Positions 44,079 to 53,979 of a stretch of 64,000 nucleotides of DNA are shown here, piece after piece. This DNA comes from Pseudonocardiaceae bacterium. GTDB taxonomy: Bacteria > Actinomycetota > Actinomycetes > Mycobacteriales > Pseudonocardiaceae. The stretch's first letter is position 1. Each line of letters begins with the position of its first letter. The DNA lies in NCBI GenBank assembly GCA_009379845.1, contig WHSZ01000019.1, positions 18,156-82,155 on the forward strand. The letters are read 5' to 3'. Made by a program: the position numbers and the translations under genes. Below the pieces are notes generated by a model. That model saw nothing but the letters and a program-made list of their open reading frames with translations, made no database searches and was not told where the DNA came from.

Positions 44079-45641
44079 ATGCTCGGCGTGGCCGATCTCC
44101 CCAACCTCGACACCGACCTGTGCGCCAGATTGCGGGACGCGTTTCGGACCCACCGGTACGACGCCGACGGGGTACTCGAGTTGCTGGGGCCGCGGGCGCA
44201 TGCCGCGCTCGGCAGGGGTGAGCCCGAGCTCGCCAGCCGCGCGAGCAGGAACGCCGGCCCGCTCGGCACGTTGATCAGGGTGTTCCTGCTCGGCGAACCG
44301 GCTCAGGCAGGTGAGCTGTCCGCGGCGCTGGATCCACTGCCGCTCGGCGAGGCCATCGCGGGCGGCCTGCTCACCGGGTCGGCGGATCGGCTGCGCGCCG
44401 CGCTGGACGTGCGACCGCACGCGGACCAGGAAACCTCCTGGTGGGTTATCGCCGATCTGGACTCCGGGCAGCTGGGCGAACGGGTGCCGCCCGACCATGT
44501 GCTCGGTATCGGGCAGGCTTCGCACAGCCTGGTGCGCGCGACCACCCGCCGGCCGGTCGACACCCTGCTGGATCTGGGCACCGGGTGCGGTGTGCAGTCG
44601 CTGCACGCATCGCGGCACGCCAACGGGATCACCGCGACCGACGTCGCGCCCCGTGCGCTGGCGCTGGCCGCCGCCACGTTCCGGCTCAACGAGCTCGATG
44701 TGGAGCTGCTGGAGGGCGAGTGGTTCACCCCGGTTGCGCGCAGGCGGTTCGACCAGATCGTGTGCAACCCGCCGTTCGTGGTCGGACCACCGAAGGTGGA
44801 CTACGTCTACCGCGATTCGGGGCTGACCGGGGACGACGCGAGCTCCCTGCTGGTCAGGCAGCTGCCGGCGTTCCTCAATCCGGGCGGAGTTGGCCAGTTG
44901 CTGGCATCGTGGTTGCACCGAACCGGCGAAGACTGGTCCGATCGGGTGAGATCCTGGCTGCCGCCCGCCGGCCTGGATGCCTGGTTCGTGCAGCGCGATG
45001 TCGCCGATCCCGGCCTGTACGTGGGCACCTGGCTGCGCGATGCCGGGATCGACCCACGGTCGGCCGAAGGAAAGGCGAAGGCAGCCGCGTGGCTGGACTG
45101 GTTCGAGGCCAACGACGTGGAGGGCGTCGGGTTCGGCTTCGTCACGTTTCGCCGCACCGGCGACGTGGACGGCGAGGTGGTCTGCGAGGACCTCCGGCAG
45201 GCCTATGACGATCCGCTCGGGGTGGAGGCGGCCGGCTGGCTGGATCGGGTGGACTGGCTGCGCGCGCACGCGTCCGCACAGGGACTGCTGGATGCCCGGC
45301 TGGTCGTGGCGGACGGTGTGGTGCTCGAGCGGATCGATGAGCCGGCCGACGAGGGGTGGCACACCATCACGCGCAGGCTGCATCGCACGAACGGCCCTGG
45401 CTGGCGACACGAGCTGGACGAGCTGTCCGCCTCGCTGCTCGCCGGCTGCCGTGGCGCGCTAACGCTCGGTGACCTGCTCGCGCTGCTCGCCGCCGCGCAC
45501 GACCAGCCGGTGGACGAGCTGGTGGGCGCCGCGTTGCCCGCGGTGCGGGATCTCATCCGGCACGGGATGCTGCTTCCCGCGGACGGGTGGGAGCCGTCAG
45601 CGCCACCAGAGCCGCCGGAAACGGCGCAAGGCGCACCATGA
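44079..45641 (+). CDS. Class I SAM-dependent methyltransferase with NPPF motif
   Basis: 520-residue protein. Residues 1-150 form an N-terminal helical domain (DUF7059-like). The Rossmann methyltransferase domain begins at about 158, with SAM motif LLDLGTGCGVQSL (163-175), acidic ATDVAPRALAL and the catalytic NPPFVVG (230-236), typical of N6-adenine or glutamine methylation such as HemK/RsmC. A winged-helix-like C-terminal region follows. The target could be rRNA, DNA or protein. The stop overlaps the dtd ATG (ATGA), so both are co-translated, perhaps linking to translation quality control. Confidence 0.87.
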   Translation: MLGVADLPNLDTDLCARLRDAFRTHRYDADGVLELLGPRAHAALGRGEPELASRASRNAGPLGTLIRVFLLGEPAQAGELSAALDPLPLGEAIAGGLLTGSADRLRAALDVRPHADQETSWWVIADLDSGQLGERVPPDHVLGIGQASHSLVRATTRRPVDTLLDLGTGCGVQSLHASRHANGITATDVAPRALALAAATFRLNELDVELLEGEWFTPVARRRFDQIVCNPPFVVGPPKVDYVYRDSGLTGDDASSLLVRQLPAFLNPGGVGQLLASWLHRTGEDWSDRVRSWLPPAGLDAWFVQRDVADPGLYVGTWLRDAGIDPRSAEGKAKAAAWLDWFEANDVEGVGFGFVTFRRTGDVDGEVVCEDLRQAYDDPLGVEAAGWLDRVDWLRAHASAQGLLDARLVVADGVVLERIDEPADEGWHTITRRLHRTNGPGWRHELDELSASLLAGCRGALTLGDLLALLAAAHDQPVDELVGAALPAVRDLIRHGMLLPADGWEPSAPPEPPETAQGAP

Positions 45642-46063
45642 GGGCGGTCGTCAGCCGGGTGCGGGCGGCACGCGTCACGGTGGACGGCGAGGCCGTCGGC
45701 GCGATCGATGAACCCGGACTGTTGGTATTGCTCGGAATCAGCGTCCGGGACACGCTCGAGCAAGCCGGCACGATGGCACGCAAACTCCACGAATTGCGCA
45801 TCCTCGATGACGAGCAGTCATGTGCGAGCACCGGTGCGGGCTTGCTTGTTGTCAGCCAATTCACCCTGTACGGCGATACCCGCAAAGGGCGACGGCCATC
45901 GTGGACCCAGGCCGCCCGCCCGGAACAGGCCGAACCGTTGGTGGAGGCCGTCGTGGCCGAGCTCCGCGAGCGTGGCGCATATGTAGCAACTGGCCGCTTC
46001 GGAGCGATGATGCTCGTGGAAAGCACCAACGACGGTCCTTTCACGGTCCTTGTCGAGGTTTAG
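45638..46063 (+). CDS. dtd: D-aminoacyl-tRNA deacylase Dtd
   Basis: 141-residue enzyme that removes D-amino acids (and glycine from tRNA-Ala) wrongly attached to tRNA. The two active-site motifs are SQFTLYGDTRKGRRP (73-87) and the cross-subunit NDGPFT (131-136); the family usually has V where F135 stands, but the Gly-Pro pair that excludes L-amino acids is intact. ATG overlaps the upstream methyltransferase stop by 4 bp. Length is normal for the family. Confidence 0.95.
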   Translation: MRAVVSRVRAARVTVDGEAVGAIDEPGLLVLLGISVRDTLEQAGTMARKLHELRILDDEQSCASTGAGLLVVSQFTLYGDTRKGRRPSWTQAARPEQAEPLVEAVVAELRERGAYVATGRFGAMMLVESTNDGPFTVLVEV

Positions 46064-46359
46064 GTCATAGCAGCGTCCACGATGGACACAGCAACCATGA
46101 TCAAAATTAGGGTCTAGACCGTTTTTGATATGGGCGCTTTCTTGTTTCGTGACCGACCTCTCAGGAAAACCTTAGGTTTTCTTGAGCAACGACTTGCGCG
46201 ATAAAGCGTCCAATAATCGGGAACCCCGGGAACGTTTCGGAGCGCGTAAGCGTTGAGCGTGATGACCAGCCAATAGCAAACGGGATTCCCACACGGACGT
46301 AGCGACGCGAACAGACCGGTGTGACAGGACAACGGCAGCTCGCACAGGGGAGGGAGACC
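46064..46359 (+). other. 296-bp upstream region of sigB
   Basis: No coding sequence. It carries an ECF-type promoter at 46228-46254, and the predicted transcript has a leader of about 100 nt before the ATG at 46360. The section 46100-46200 is AT-richer than average and contains runs of T (GTTTTTGATATGG) that may end dtd transcription. Confidence 0.5.
46228..46254 (+). promoter_or_regulatory. ECF-type stress promoter of sigB
   Basis: GGGAAC (46228-46233), 18 nt, GTT (46252-46254), matching the consensus read by SigH/SigE/SigR-type factors. Mycobacterial sigB is known to be driven by such stress sigma factors. It is distinct from the CGTCT-type -10 of the DUF7455 promoters. Confidence 0.7.
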
Positions 46360-47415
46360 ATGACCGTCCCACAGACAGTGGAAGGTCTGCCGGCCACCGA
46401 TGAGGTGGCCGAGCCGGCCGCCACACCTATCGAGGAACTACCCGACCTCGGTGCGTCAGAGCCTACGCTGCTCGGCAACGCGGAGGCGGATCTCGACGCG
46501 CAAGGGCCTGCCGCCGACCTCGTTCGCGTGTATCTCAACGGAATCGGCCGCACCGCCCTGCTCACCGCCCAGGACGAGGTGGACCTCGCCAAGCGGATCG
46601 AGGCCGGCGTGTTCGCACAGCACATGCTGGACACCGCGAACCGCCTGAGCGCGAAGCGCCGCAGTGAGCTGTCCGCACTGGTCCGTGACGGAAAGGCAGC
46701 GAAGAACCACCTGCTGGAGGCGAACCTTCGCCTGGTGGTATCCCTCGCCAAGCGGTATACCGGCCGTGGCATGCCGCTGCTCGACCTGATTCAAGAGGGC
46801 AATCTCGGCCTGATCCGCGCCGTGGAGAAGTTCGATTACACAAAGGGTTTCAAGTTCTCCACGTACGCCACATGATGGATTCGCCAGGCCATCACCAGGG
46901 GAATGGCCGACCAGGGACGCACCATCCGGCTGCCGGTGCATCTGGTCGAACAGGTGAACAAGCTGGCCCGCATCAAGCGCGACCTGCACCAGCAGCTCGG
47001 GCGCGAGGCCACCCATGAGGAGCTGGCAAAGGAATCCGGGTTGCCGCAGCAGAAGATCGGCGATCTGCTCGATCACGCGCGCGATCCGGTGAGCCTTGAC
47101 ATGCCGGTCGGCACCGAGGAAGACGCCCCGCTGGGCGATTTCATCGAGGACGGCGAAGCTACCGACGCGGAGAGCGCGGTGATTTCCGGGCTACTCCAGG
47201 ACGATCTTCGCCGTGTGCTGTCCACGCTGGACGACCGGGAGCAAGCGGTGATCCAGTTGCGGTACGGCCTGGCGGACGGCCAGCCCCGCACGCTGGACTA
47301 CATCGGCAAGTACTTCGGGCTGTCCCGCGAACGCGTTCGGCAGATAGAGCGGGAAGTGATGTCGAAGCTGCGCGACGGTGAGCGAGCGGAACGCCTGCGC
47401 GCCTATGCCAGCTGA
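46360..47415 (+). pseudogene. sigB: sigB, RpoD-family sigma factor interrupted by an in-frame UGA
   Basis: ATG 46360 follows AGGGAGACC and opens a 351-codon frame that would be a normal SigB. Regions 1.2, 2.1 and 2.2 are present ([32 protein letters not shown]). At codon 172 (46873-46875) the sequence reads [19 protein letters not shown] instead of the first UGG of the tryptophan pair used in promoter melting. The frame continues intact through region 3 ([13 protein letters not shown]) and region 4 to HRAYAS-like end RLRAYAS. Codon use is unchanged on both sides. A recent nonsense mutation, read-through, or a sequencing error (one G read as A) are all possible. An ATG at 46903 could restart a region 3-4 fragment. 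Confidence 0.9.
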
Positions 47416-47502
47416 GCCGGAGTAGCCTGCCCACCCTCACTCGTTTGGCCGAGTTGACTTGTGAGCCTGTTCACGCCACGGTCAAACGGATAGCTAACTT
47501 TG

Positions 47503-47536
47503 CGTGGCCGCGACCGCTATGGCGATCGCGGCCACG
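47503..47536 (+). terminator. Hairpin after sigB, probable terminator
   Basis: CGTGGCCGCGA (47503-47513) pairs with TCGCGGCCACG (47526-47536), an 11-bp stem with a 12-nt loop. No U-tract follows. It lies 87 bp after the sigB stop and 131 bp before the fumarase start. Confidence 0.6.
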
Positions 47537-47667
47537 TTCCCCCGGGGGGTCGGGTCCGTCGGGGTGGGCCCGGCCTCCCGACCCTTCCGGCCGTATTCCC
47601 GGCTCGGGACGCGTGCCGGGTAACGTCTGCTCCTGATACTTCGCGAGCATGCAAGGGAGCAGTTGAC

Positions 47668-49347
47668 GTGTCCACCACCGCGTCCCCGGCCCACAGTCCT
47701 ACCTTCACGCACACCGGCGTCCTGCCGCTCGGCCCGGACACCCACACCGAGTACCGGTTGGTGACACCAGAGGGCGTGCGCAGCATCGACACTCCGGCCG
47801 GCGCGTTCCTGGAGATCGAGCCGCGGGCACTCACCCGGTTGGCAGCCGAAGCGGTACAGGACATCCAGCACCTGCTGCGACCCTCGCATCTCGCCCAGCT
47901 CCGGTCCATCGTGGATGACCCGGAGGCCAGCGGTAACGATCGCTTCGTGGCGATGGACCTGCTGCGCAACGCGTGTATCTCGGCCGGAGGCGTGCTGCCG
48001 ATGTGCCAGGACACCGGTACCGCCATCGTCATCGGCAAGCGCACCGAGCGGGTGCTCACCGGCGGTACCGACGAGCAGGCGCTGTCCAGGGGCATCTTCG
48101 ACGCGTACCAGGAGCTCAACCTGCGCTACTCGCAGATGGCGCCGGTGACGTTCTGGGAGGAGCGCAACACCGGCACCAACCTGCCCGCGCAGATCGAGCT
48201 GTACCACGCCGACGGCGGCACCGATCCCAGCTATGAGTTCCTGTTCCTGGCCAAGGGCGGCGGCAGCGCGAACAAGACGTTCCTGTACCAGGAAACGAAG
48301 GCCGTGCTGAACCCAACCAGACTCGCCGGGTTCCTTGACGAGAAGCTGCGCAGCCTCGGCACCGCGGCATGCCCGCCGTACCACCTGGCGATCGTGGTTG
48401 GCGGGATGTCCGCCGAATACAGCCTCAAGGTGGCCAAGCTGGCCTCCGCACGCTACCTGGACGACCTGCCGCACGAGGGTTCGCCGCTCGGGCACGGTTT
48501 CCGGGACGTGGACCTCGAAGGGCAGGTGCTGGAGATGACGCGGCAGTTCGGGATCGGCGCGCAGTTCGGCGGCAAGTACTTCTGCCACGACGTGCGGGTG
48601 ATCCGGTTGCCGCGACACGGCGCGTCCTGCCCGGTGGGAATCGCGGTGTCCTGTTCGGCGGACCGGCAGGCCAAGGCGAAGATCACCAGCGAGGGCGTGT
48701 TCCTCGAGCAGCTCGAGCGCGACCCGGCCCGCTACCTGCCCGAGGTGCACGGAGAGGAGCTCTCCGACGAGGTGGTGCGGATCGACCTGAACCGCCCGAT
48801 GGACGAGATCAGGGACACGCTGAGGAAACTGCCGGTGAAGACCCGGCTCTCCCTGACCGGCCCCCTCGTCGTCGCCAGGGACATCGCGCACGCGAAGATC
48901 GCCGAACGGTTGGACGCGGGCGAGCCGATGCCGCAGTACCTGCGGGATCACCCGGTGTACTACGCGGGGCCGGCGAAAACGCCAGAGGGCTTCCCGTCCG
49001 GTTCGTTCGGCCCCACCACCGCCGGCCGGATGGATTCCTACGTCGAGCAGTTCCAGGCCGCCGGCGGCTCGCTGGTGATGTTGGCGAAGGGCAACCGCTC
49101 GAGCAAGGTGGTGCGGGCCTGCCAGGAGCACGGCGGCTTCTACCTGGGTTCGATCGGCGGTCCCGCCGCCAGGCTGGCTCAGGACTGCATCCGCCGGGTG
49201 GAGGTCCTCGAATACGCCGAACTGGGCATGGAAGCCGTGTGGCGGATCGAGGTGGAGGACTTCCCCGCGTTCATCGTGGTGGACGACAAGGGCAACGACT
49301 TCTTCGCCGAGACCTCGGCCCCCACCCTGCAGATCAGCTTCCGCTAG
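47668..49347 (+). CDS. fum: Class I fumarate hydratase (iron-sulfur type)
   Basis: Interconverts fumarate and L-malate in the TCA cycle using an oxygen-sensitive 4Fe-4S cluster. The 559-residue protein joins the alpha and beta parts in one chain. Probable cluster cysteines are C113 (MCQDTGTA), C235 (GTAACPPYH) and C329 (VSCSADRQ). The C-terminal beta part contains [15 protein letters not shown] and [12 protein letters not shown]. The GTG at 47668 has AAGGGAG 8 nt upstream; the frame is open for another 168 bp. Convergent with a lipoprotein gene, 20 bp apart. Confidence 0.95.
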   Translation: MSTTASPAHSPTFTHTGVLPLGPDTHTEYRLVTPEGVRSIDTPAGAFLEIEPRALTRLAAEAVQDIQHLLRPSHLAQLRSIVDDPEASGNDRFVAMDLLRNACISAGGVLPMCQDTGTAIVIGKRTERVLTGGTDEQALSRGIFDAYQELNLRYSQMAPVTFWEERNTGTNLPAQIELYHADGGTDPSYEFLFLAKGGGSANKTFLYQETKAVLNPTRLAGFLDEKLRSLGTAACPPYHLAIVVGGMSAEYSLKVAKLASARYLDDLPHEGSPLGHGFRDVDLEGQVLEMTRQFGIGAQFGGKYFCHDVRVIRLPRHGASCPVGIAVSCSADRQAKAKITSEGVFLEQLERDPARYLPEVHGEELSDEVVRIDLNRPMDEIRDTLRKLPVKTRLSLTGPLVVARDIAHAKIAERLDAGEPMPQYLRDHPVYYAGPAKTPEGFPSGSFGPTTAGRMDSYVEQFQAAGGSLVMLAKGNRSSKVVRACQEHGGFYLGSIGGPAARLAQDCIRRVEVLEYAELGMEAVWRIEVEDFPAFIVVDDKGNDFFAETSAPTLQISFR

Positions 49348-49367
49348 CGCGCCTAGCCCCGGTGGGG

Positions 49368-49955
49368 CTACTTCTTCTGCTTCGAGCGCTCAACCACGAT
49401 GGTGCGCTCGGCGAGCGGCTCGTCCAGCTGCACGCTCAGCTTCGGGTAGCGGATGTCCATCGTGCACTGCAGCCCTGGTTTCGTCGGGATCGTCTCGACG
49501 ACGCTCACCCGGACCTTCTGCGCGCCCTGCTCCGCGACCTTCGCCGAGACGTTGCTGCAGCCGCCTTCCTGCCCGACCACGGTCACCGTGCGACCATCCC
49601 CGGACCTCCACACCCGCTTCTTGTCGCTGGACGACTGCGGGCCCGGATCGATAATCTGGCCCTGCGGCACGAGCCGGGCGCCGCCGGACGGGTTGGACGC
49701 TGGCTTGTCCGGCGCGCTACCGGGTGCGCCAGTGGACCCGCCACCGCTCCCGCTGTCGCCGTTTTCGTCGCTCGGAGCGCCACTCGGGCGGCCTTTCTGC
49801 CCGGAACCCGGGCTCCCCGGCGCCGAGGCGGACGGCGACTGCGAGCCGTTCCGTGGCTGAGACTCTTGCTGTGCCTGGTTGCCGCACGCCGTGCCAGCCA
49901 GGGCCAGCACGCTCGCGCCAACAACGATGCCGATACGGCGTCCTAGGTGTCTCAT
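49368..49955 (-). CDS. Putative exported lipoprotein
   Basis: 195-residue protein with a signal peptide (RRIGIVVGASVLALAG) ending at a lipobox-like GTAC, with C24 as the lipidated residue. Residues 25-95 are a low-complexity S/G/P/Q/D linker, and residues 100-195 form a small beta-rich domain with two cysteines (GGCSNVSA; LQCTMDI). ATG 49955 has GGTGGG nearby; the frame is open upstream. No family is recognised. It is likely anchored on the outer face of the cell membrane. Confidence 0.75.
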   Translation of the reverse strand: MRHLGRRIGIVVGASVLALAGTACGNQAQQESQPRNGSQSPSASAPGSPGSGQKGRPSGAPSDENGDSGSGGGSTGAPGSAPDKPASNPSGGARLVPQGQIIDPGPQSSSDKKRVWRSGDGRTVTVVGQEGGCSNVSAKVAEQGAQKVRVSVVETIPTKPGLQCTMDIRYPKLSVQLDEPLAERTIVVERSKQKK

Positions 49956-50020
49956 ACCCACCAAGACGGAACCGGCCCCGCCAGGGGTTGCACGCATCCG
50001 GAAATCGGGCGCGAGACGCT

Positions 50021-52777
50021 CTACTGGAGATCGAGTGAGCGCAGCCGCCGCGGACCGGTGTCCGGCCGGGATGGTGGCGCCCCGAGGCCAACCCTGGCGC
50101 TGAGCACGAACGCGCCCTCCGGCGAGGCCAGCACGGGCTCAAGTGCCACCGAACGGACCTCAGGCTGGTCCTCGGCCAGCGCGGCCAACCGCAGCACGAT
50201 GTCCTGCAGCCCACCGAGATCGACCGGCTCGTCCCCCCGGTACCCGGTCAGCAACGGCGCGGCCTTCGGCTCCCGCACCAGCGACGCGGCGTCCACGTCG
50301 GTCAGCGGCACGGCCCGATACGCCCGGTCCCCCAGCAGGTCGCTGACCACGCCGGCGAGCCCGAACGACACCAGGCTGCCGAACGACGGGTCGTCCTGCA
50401 GGCCGACCACGCAGGAAACTCCCCTTGGCGCCATTCGCTGCACGAACATCACGTTCGATCCGGAGACGTCGACCAACGCGTCGAACGCGGTGCGCACGGT
50501 CTCCGTGCTACTCAGGTCCAGCCGCACACCGAGCAGATCCGGGCGGTTCCGCATCCGCTCGTCGCTCGATTTCAGCGCGACCGGGTAGCCAAGCTCCTCG
50601 GCCGCCGCCACCGCCTCGTCCACACCGGACACCACGCGGAAGCCTACGACCGGGATGCCATACGAATCGAGCAGCCGGACTACGTTCTCGTCCGGCATGC
50701 GCGTCGGTTCGGCTTCCGATCGCTCGGAGTCCGAAATGGACAGATCGGCCCGAAGGATTTCGTGCGCGCGTTCCGGGTGTGTCCCGCTCGGCCGCACAAT
50801 GCTGCCCTGCTCCGCGCAGCGCCAGCTCGCGTACCGCGTGACGCGTGCCAGCGCGAGCACCGCGCGCTCCGGGCTCGGATACGAGGGGACGGACCCCTTT
50901 GCCGGAGCGCCACTGTCGTCCCTGATCGCGAGTTCGCTCGGGATCCCTTCCGCGGCAAGGAAAGTGGATACGATCGGCTTGGCGCTCGCCGGTTCCTGCC
51001 CGGCAACCACCTCACGCAACGCGCGCGCGTACGCGGTGCCCGGTACGGCGAGCGGCGGCACGAACACCGCGACCAGCGAGTCCACGTCGGTACTGGTGAG
51101 CGCTTCCCGCACCGCGGAGGCGAACTCCTCGGGACCGGCCTGTGAGCCGACGTCGATCGGATCGCAGGCGAGCTCGAGGCCCTGCGCTAGCGCGGTGTCC
51201 GAGGCGAGCAGCGCGATCGCCGTCGAATTGCCCACGATGGCTATCCGCTGGCCGGCCGGCAACGGCTGGTGCGCGAGCAGCATCGCGGTGTCGAACAGCT
51301 GCGCGAGCGACTCGACGCGAATCACTCCGGCCTGCTCGAACAGTGCCTGCACGCTGGATTCGTCCACCGATACCGAGGTCGCCGCCAGTGCCGGTGTCAC
51401 CGCGTGCCGGCCGGATTTCACCGCGACGATCGGCTTGCTGCGCCCCAGCCTGCGGGCGAGCCTGGCGAACTTGCGCGGGTTGCCGAAGGACTCGAGGTAC
51501 AGCAGCACGACATCGGTGCACGGATCGGTTTCCCAGTACTGCAGCAGATCGTTGCCGGAGACGTCCGCACGGTTGCCCGCGGAGACGAAGGTGGAAAGGC
51601 CAAGCCCGCGGGATGCGGCATCGGCGAGGATCGCCGTACCGAGCGCGCCGGACTGGCAGAAGAACCCGGTGCGGCCATGCATCGGCAGCTGCGGTGCGAG
51701 GGTGGCGTTCAGCCGAACGGCCGAGCTGGTGTTCACCACGCCGAGCGCGTTCGGTCCGACCACCCGCATGCCGTGCGCCCGCGCCTCGCCGGCCAGCCGC
51801 CGCTCCGCGTGCAGCCCGTGCGGCCCCGTCTCGCCGAAGCCGGCTGTCAGCACGATCAGGGTCTTCACGCCCTTCTCGAGGCAGCCGTCCAGCACGTCGT
51901 CCATGCTGGCCGCCGGTACCGCCACCACCGCGAGATCGACCGGATCCGGGATGTCCACAACGGATGGGTAGGCGCGAACCCCGCGCACCGCGACGTGTTC
52001 CGGGTTGACCGGGTAGACCGGGCCGGCGAAATCCGCGGTCAGCAGGTTGGTCAGCACCGCGTAGCCGAGCTTGGTGGGGTCGGTTGACGCCCCGATCACC
52101 GCCACGGAACGCGGGTGCAGCAGGTTGTGCACGCTGCGGGCCTCGGCAGCCTGCTCCCGCGAACGGGCCACCGCGAGCGACTCCTCGGTCGGGTCGATGG
52201 CGAACTCCAGGTGCAGCACGCCTTCCTCGATCTCGCGGCTGACCTGGTAGCCGGCCTCCCGGAATACCCGCACCATCTGGGCGTTCTCCGCGAGTACCTC
52301 CGCCACGAAGGAGCTCAGCCCACGCTCCCTTGCGGCCGCGGCGAGATGCTCGAGCAGGATCGAGCCGAGCCCCCTGCCCTGATGGGCGTCCTCGACGACG
52401 AACGCGACCTCGGCCTGGTTGCTCTCCCCGAGTCGCTCGTAGCGGCCGACCGAGACGATGTCGTCACCCAGCATCGCCACGAACGCCACCCGGTCGTGGT
52501 GATCAACGTTGGTGAAGCGTTCCAGGTCTCGCCGCGGCATTCTCGGATACGGCCCGAAATAACGGAAATATCGGGTGCGATCGGACAGCCTGCCGTGAAA
52601 CGCGAGGATCGCGTCCTTGTCGTCCGGTGTGATCGGGCGCAAGTGCACCGTGCCGCCGTCGGAAAGGACCACATCCGCTTCCCAGCGGCGCGGGTAGTCG
52701 TACGGGTCGCGCGCATCCGCTTCCGGTGGGGTCGCTGCCGATGCGGTCGCTGCCGGCTGTTCGCCAACACTGTCCAC
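50021..52777 (-). CDS. GNAT acetyltransferase fused to NDP-forming acyl-CoA synthetase-like domain (Pat-type)
   Basis: 918-residue protein lysine acetyltransferase of the Pat group. The N-terminal GNAT domain (about 33-195) has the acetyl-CoA loop QGRGLGS (133-139). Then follow a CoA-binding domain from about 218 (HPRSVAVIGASTDPTKLGYA), succinyl-CoA-ligase-like domains and an ATP-grasp region (about 690-900). GNAT first is the reverse of the Salmonella Pat order and is known from actinobacteria. It probably acetylates and silences acetyl-CoA synthetase. The GTG start is preceded by GAGGTGAG. It lies 29 bp after acuC on the same strand, so writer and eraser share an operon. Confidence 0.88.
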   Translation of the reverse strand: MDSVGEQPAATASAATPPEADARDPYDYPRRWEADVVLSDGGTVHLRPITPDDKDAILAFHGRLSDRTRYFRYFGPYPRMPRRDLERFTNVDHHDRVAFVAMLGDDIVSVGRYERLGESNQAEVAFVVEDAHQGRGLGSILLEHLAAAARERGLSSFVAEVLAENAQMVRVFREAGYQVSREIEEGVLHLEFAIDPTEESLAVARSREQAAEARSVHNLLHPRSVAVIGASTDPTKLGYAVLTNLLTADFAGPVYPVNPEHVAVRGVRAYPSVVDIPDPVDLAVVAVPAASMDDVLDGCLEKGVKTLIVLTAGFGETGPHGLHAERRLAGEARAHGMRVVGPNALGVVNTSSAVRLNATLAPQLPMHGRTGFFCQSGALGTAILADAASRGLGLSTFVSAGNRADVSGNDLLQYWETDPCTDVVLLYLESFGNPRKFARLARRLGRSKPIVAVKSGRHAVTPALAATSVSVDESSVQALFEQAGVIRVESLAQLFDTAMLLAHQPLPAGQRIAIVGNSTAIALLASDTALAQGLELACDPIDVGSQAGPEEFASAVREALTSTDVDSLVAVFVPPLAVPGTAYARALREVVAGQEPASAKPIVSTFLAAEGIPSELAIRDDSGAPAKGSVPSYPSPERAVLALARVTRYASWRCAEQGSIVRPSGTHPERAHEILRADLSISDSERSEAEPTRMPDENVVRLLDSYGIPVVGFRVVSGVDEAVAAAEELGYPVALKSSDERMRNRPDLLGVRLDLSSTETVRTAFDALVDVSGSNVMFVQRMAPRGVSCVVGLQDDPSFGSLVSFGLAGVVSDLLGDRAYRAVPLTDVDAASLVREPKAAPLLTGYRGDEPVDLGGLQDIVLRLAALAEDQPEVRSVALEPVLASPEGAFVLSARVGLGAPPSRPDTGPRRLRSLDLQ

Positions 52778-52806
52778 TGTGAACTCACCTCGCCCGGTTC
52801 ACCGCG

Positions 52807-53979
52807 CTAGTCCCTCGGATCGGCTGGCTCCAGTCCGTGCAACGGAAACACCGCGCGCCGAGTTTCCCGGATGGCGCGGTCCACCGGGTCGCGAGTCACG
52901 CCATCCCATCGTTCGAACTCGGGAACCGTCCCGTCGCTCATGGTGCTCGGCAGGTTGAGCGAGGGCGCGTTCTCCAGCAGTGGCGCGGTCCACTTGGTGG
53001 GTAACACGGTGTCCGGCTCGATATCCCGATCGAGCATCGTGGCGATCAGGTGCGTCCAGGAGCGCGGAACCACCCGCACCAGCTGGTAGCCCCCACCGCC
53101 CATGGCCAGCCACCTGCCGTCGGCATGCTCCTCGGCGAGTGCGCGCAGCTGCCGGTAGATCTCCCGGTGCCCGTCCACGGACAGCGAAAGGTCGGCGAGC
53201 GGATCCTCCGCGTGCGAGTCCACGCCGCACTGGGTGACGAGCACTTGCGGCCGGAACTCCGCGATCAACGACGGCACCACGGCGTGGAACGCGCGCAGCC
53301 AGCCGCTGTCCGGTGTGCCGGGCGGCAGCGGGATGTTTACCGCGCTACCCGCGGCATGCTTGCCGCCGATCTCGTCGGACGTGCCGGTACCCGGCCACAA
53401 CGAGAACGGGTGCTGGTGCAGCGAGATGGTGAGCACCCGCGGATCGTCGTAGAACGCCGCCTGCACACCGTCGCCGTGGTGCACGTCGGTGTCCACGTAG
53501 ACGATCCGCTCCACACCGTTGTCCAGCAGCCAGGAGATCGCGACCGCGCAGTCGTTGTACACGCAAAAGCCCGAGGCGTGGTCGCGCATCGCGTGGTGCA
53601 GGCCGCCGGCGATGCTGACCGCGCGCTTGGCCTTCCCGCTCGCCAGCTGGTCAGCAGCCAGCAGCGTGGACCCCACGACCAGCGCGGAGGCGGCGTGCAT
53701 CTGGTCGAACACCGGGTTGTCCGCGGTGCCCAGCCCGTGGCCGAGATCCCAGCCCGCAATCGGGGCCTGCTTCACGGCTTCCAGGTACTCGTGGGCGTGT
53801 ACCCGTTCCAGTTCGAGGTCGGGGGCCGGCTCCGGACTCAGCAGCGGTATCCCGTCCAAAACGCCGAGCGCGGTGGCCAACCGGATGGTGAGCTCCAGCC
53901 GTATCGGGTTGAACGGGTGGTCACCACCCAGGTCGTAGCCAAGCAACTCGGAATCCCACACGACAGCTGGTGCACCCAT
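52807..53979 (-). CDS. acuC: Acetoin utilisation-type protein deacetylase AcuC
   Basis: 390-residue zinc deacetylase of the class I HDAC fold. H128-H129 (GGLHHAM) are the charge-relay histidines; D165 and H167 in VDTDVHHGDG are zinc ligands, with a third aspartate in QCGVDSHAEDP; the GGGGYQLV tyrosine completes the site. It would remove acetyl groups set by the Pat-type enzyme encoded next in the operon, reactivating acetyl-CoA synthetase. ATG 53979 has no ribosome binding site; TACCGT 8 nt upstream may be a -10, so a near-leaderless start is likely. Confidence 0.93.
   Translation of the reverse strand: MGAPAVVWDSELLGYDLGGDHPFNPIRLELTIRLATALGVLDGIPLLSPEPAPDLELERVHAHEYLEAVKQAPIAGWDLGHGLGTADNPVFDQMHAASALVVGSTLLAADQLASGKAKRAVSIAGGLHHAMRDHASGFCVYNDCAVAISWLLDNGVERIVYVDTDVHHGDGVQAAFYDDPRVLTISLHQHPFSLWPGTGTSDEIGGKHAAGSAVNIPLPPGTPDSGWLRAFHAVVPSLIAEFRPQVLVTQCGVDSHAEDPLADLSLSVDGHREIYRQLRALAEEHADGRWLAMGGGGYQLVRVVPRSWTHLIATMLDRDIEPDTVLPTKWTAPLLENAPSLNLPSTMSDGTVPEFERWDGVTRDPVDRAIRETRRAVFPLHGLEPADPRD

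Noticed and set aside
45638..46063. Defective Dtd because of NDGPFT
   Set aside because: Only the residue after Gly-Pro differs from the usual V; the functional Gly-Pro pair and the SQFTLYGD motif are intact.
46873..46875. Selenocysteine at the sigB UGA
   Set aside because: The position is a conserved tryptophan, not cysteine, no redox function is expected, and I see no SECIS-like hairpin right after the codon.
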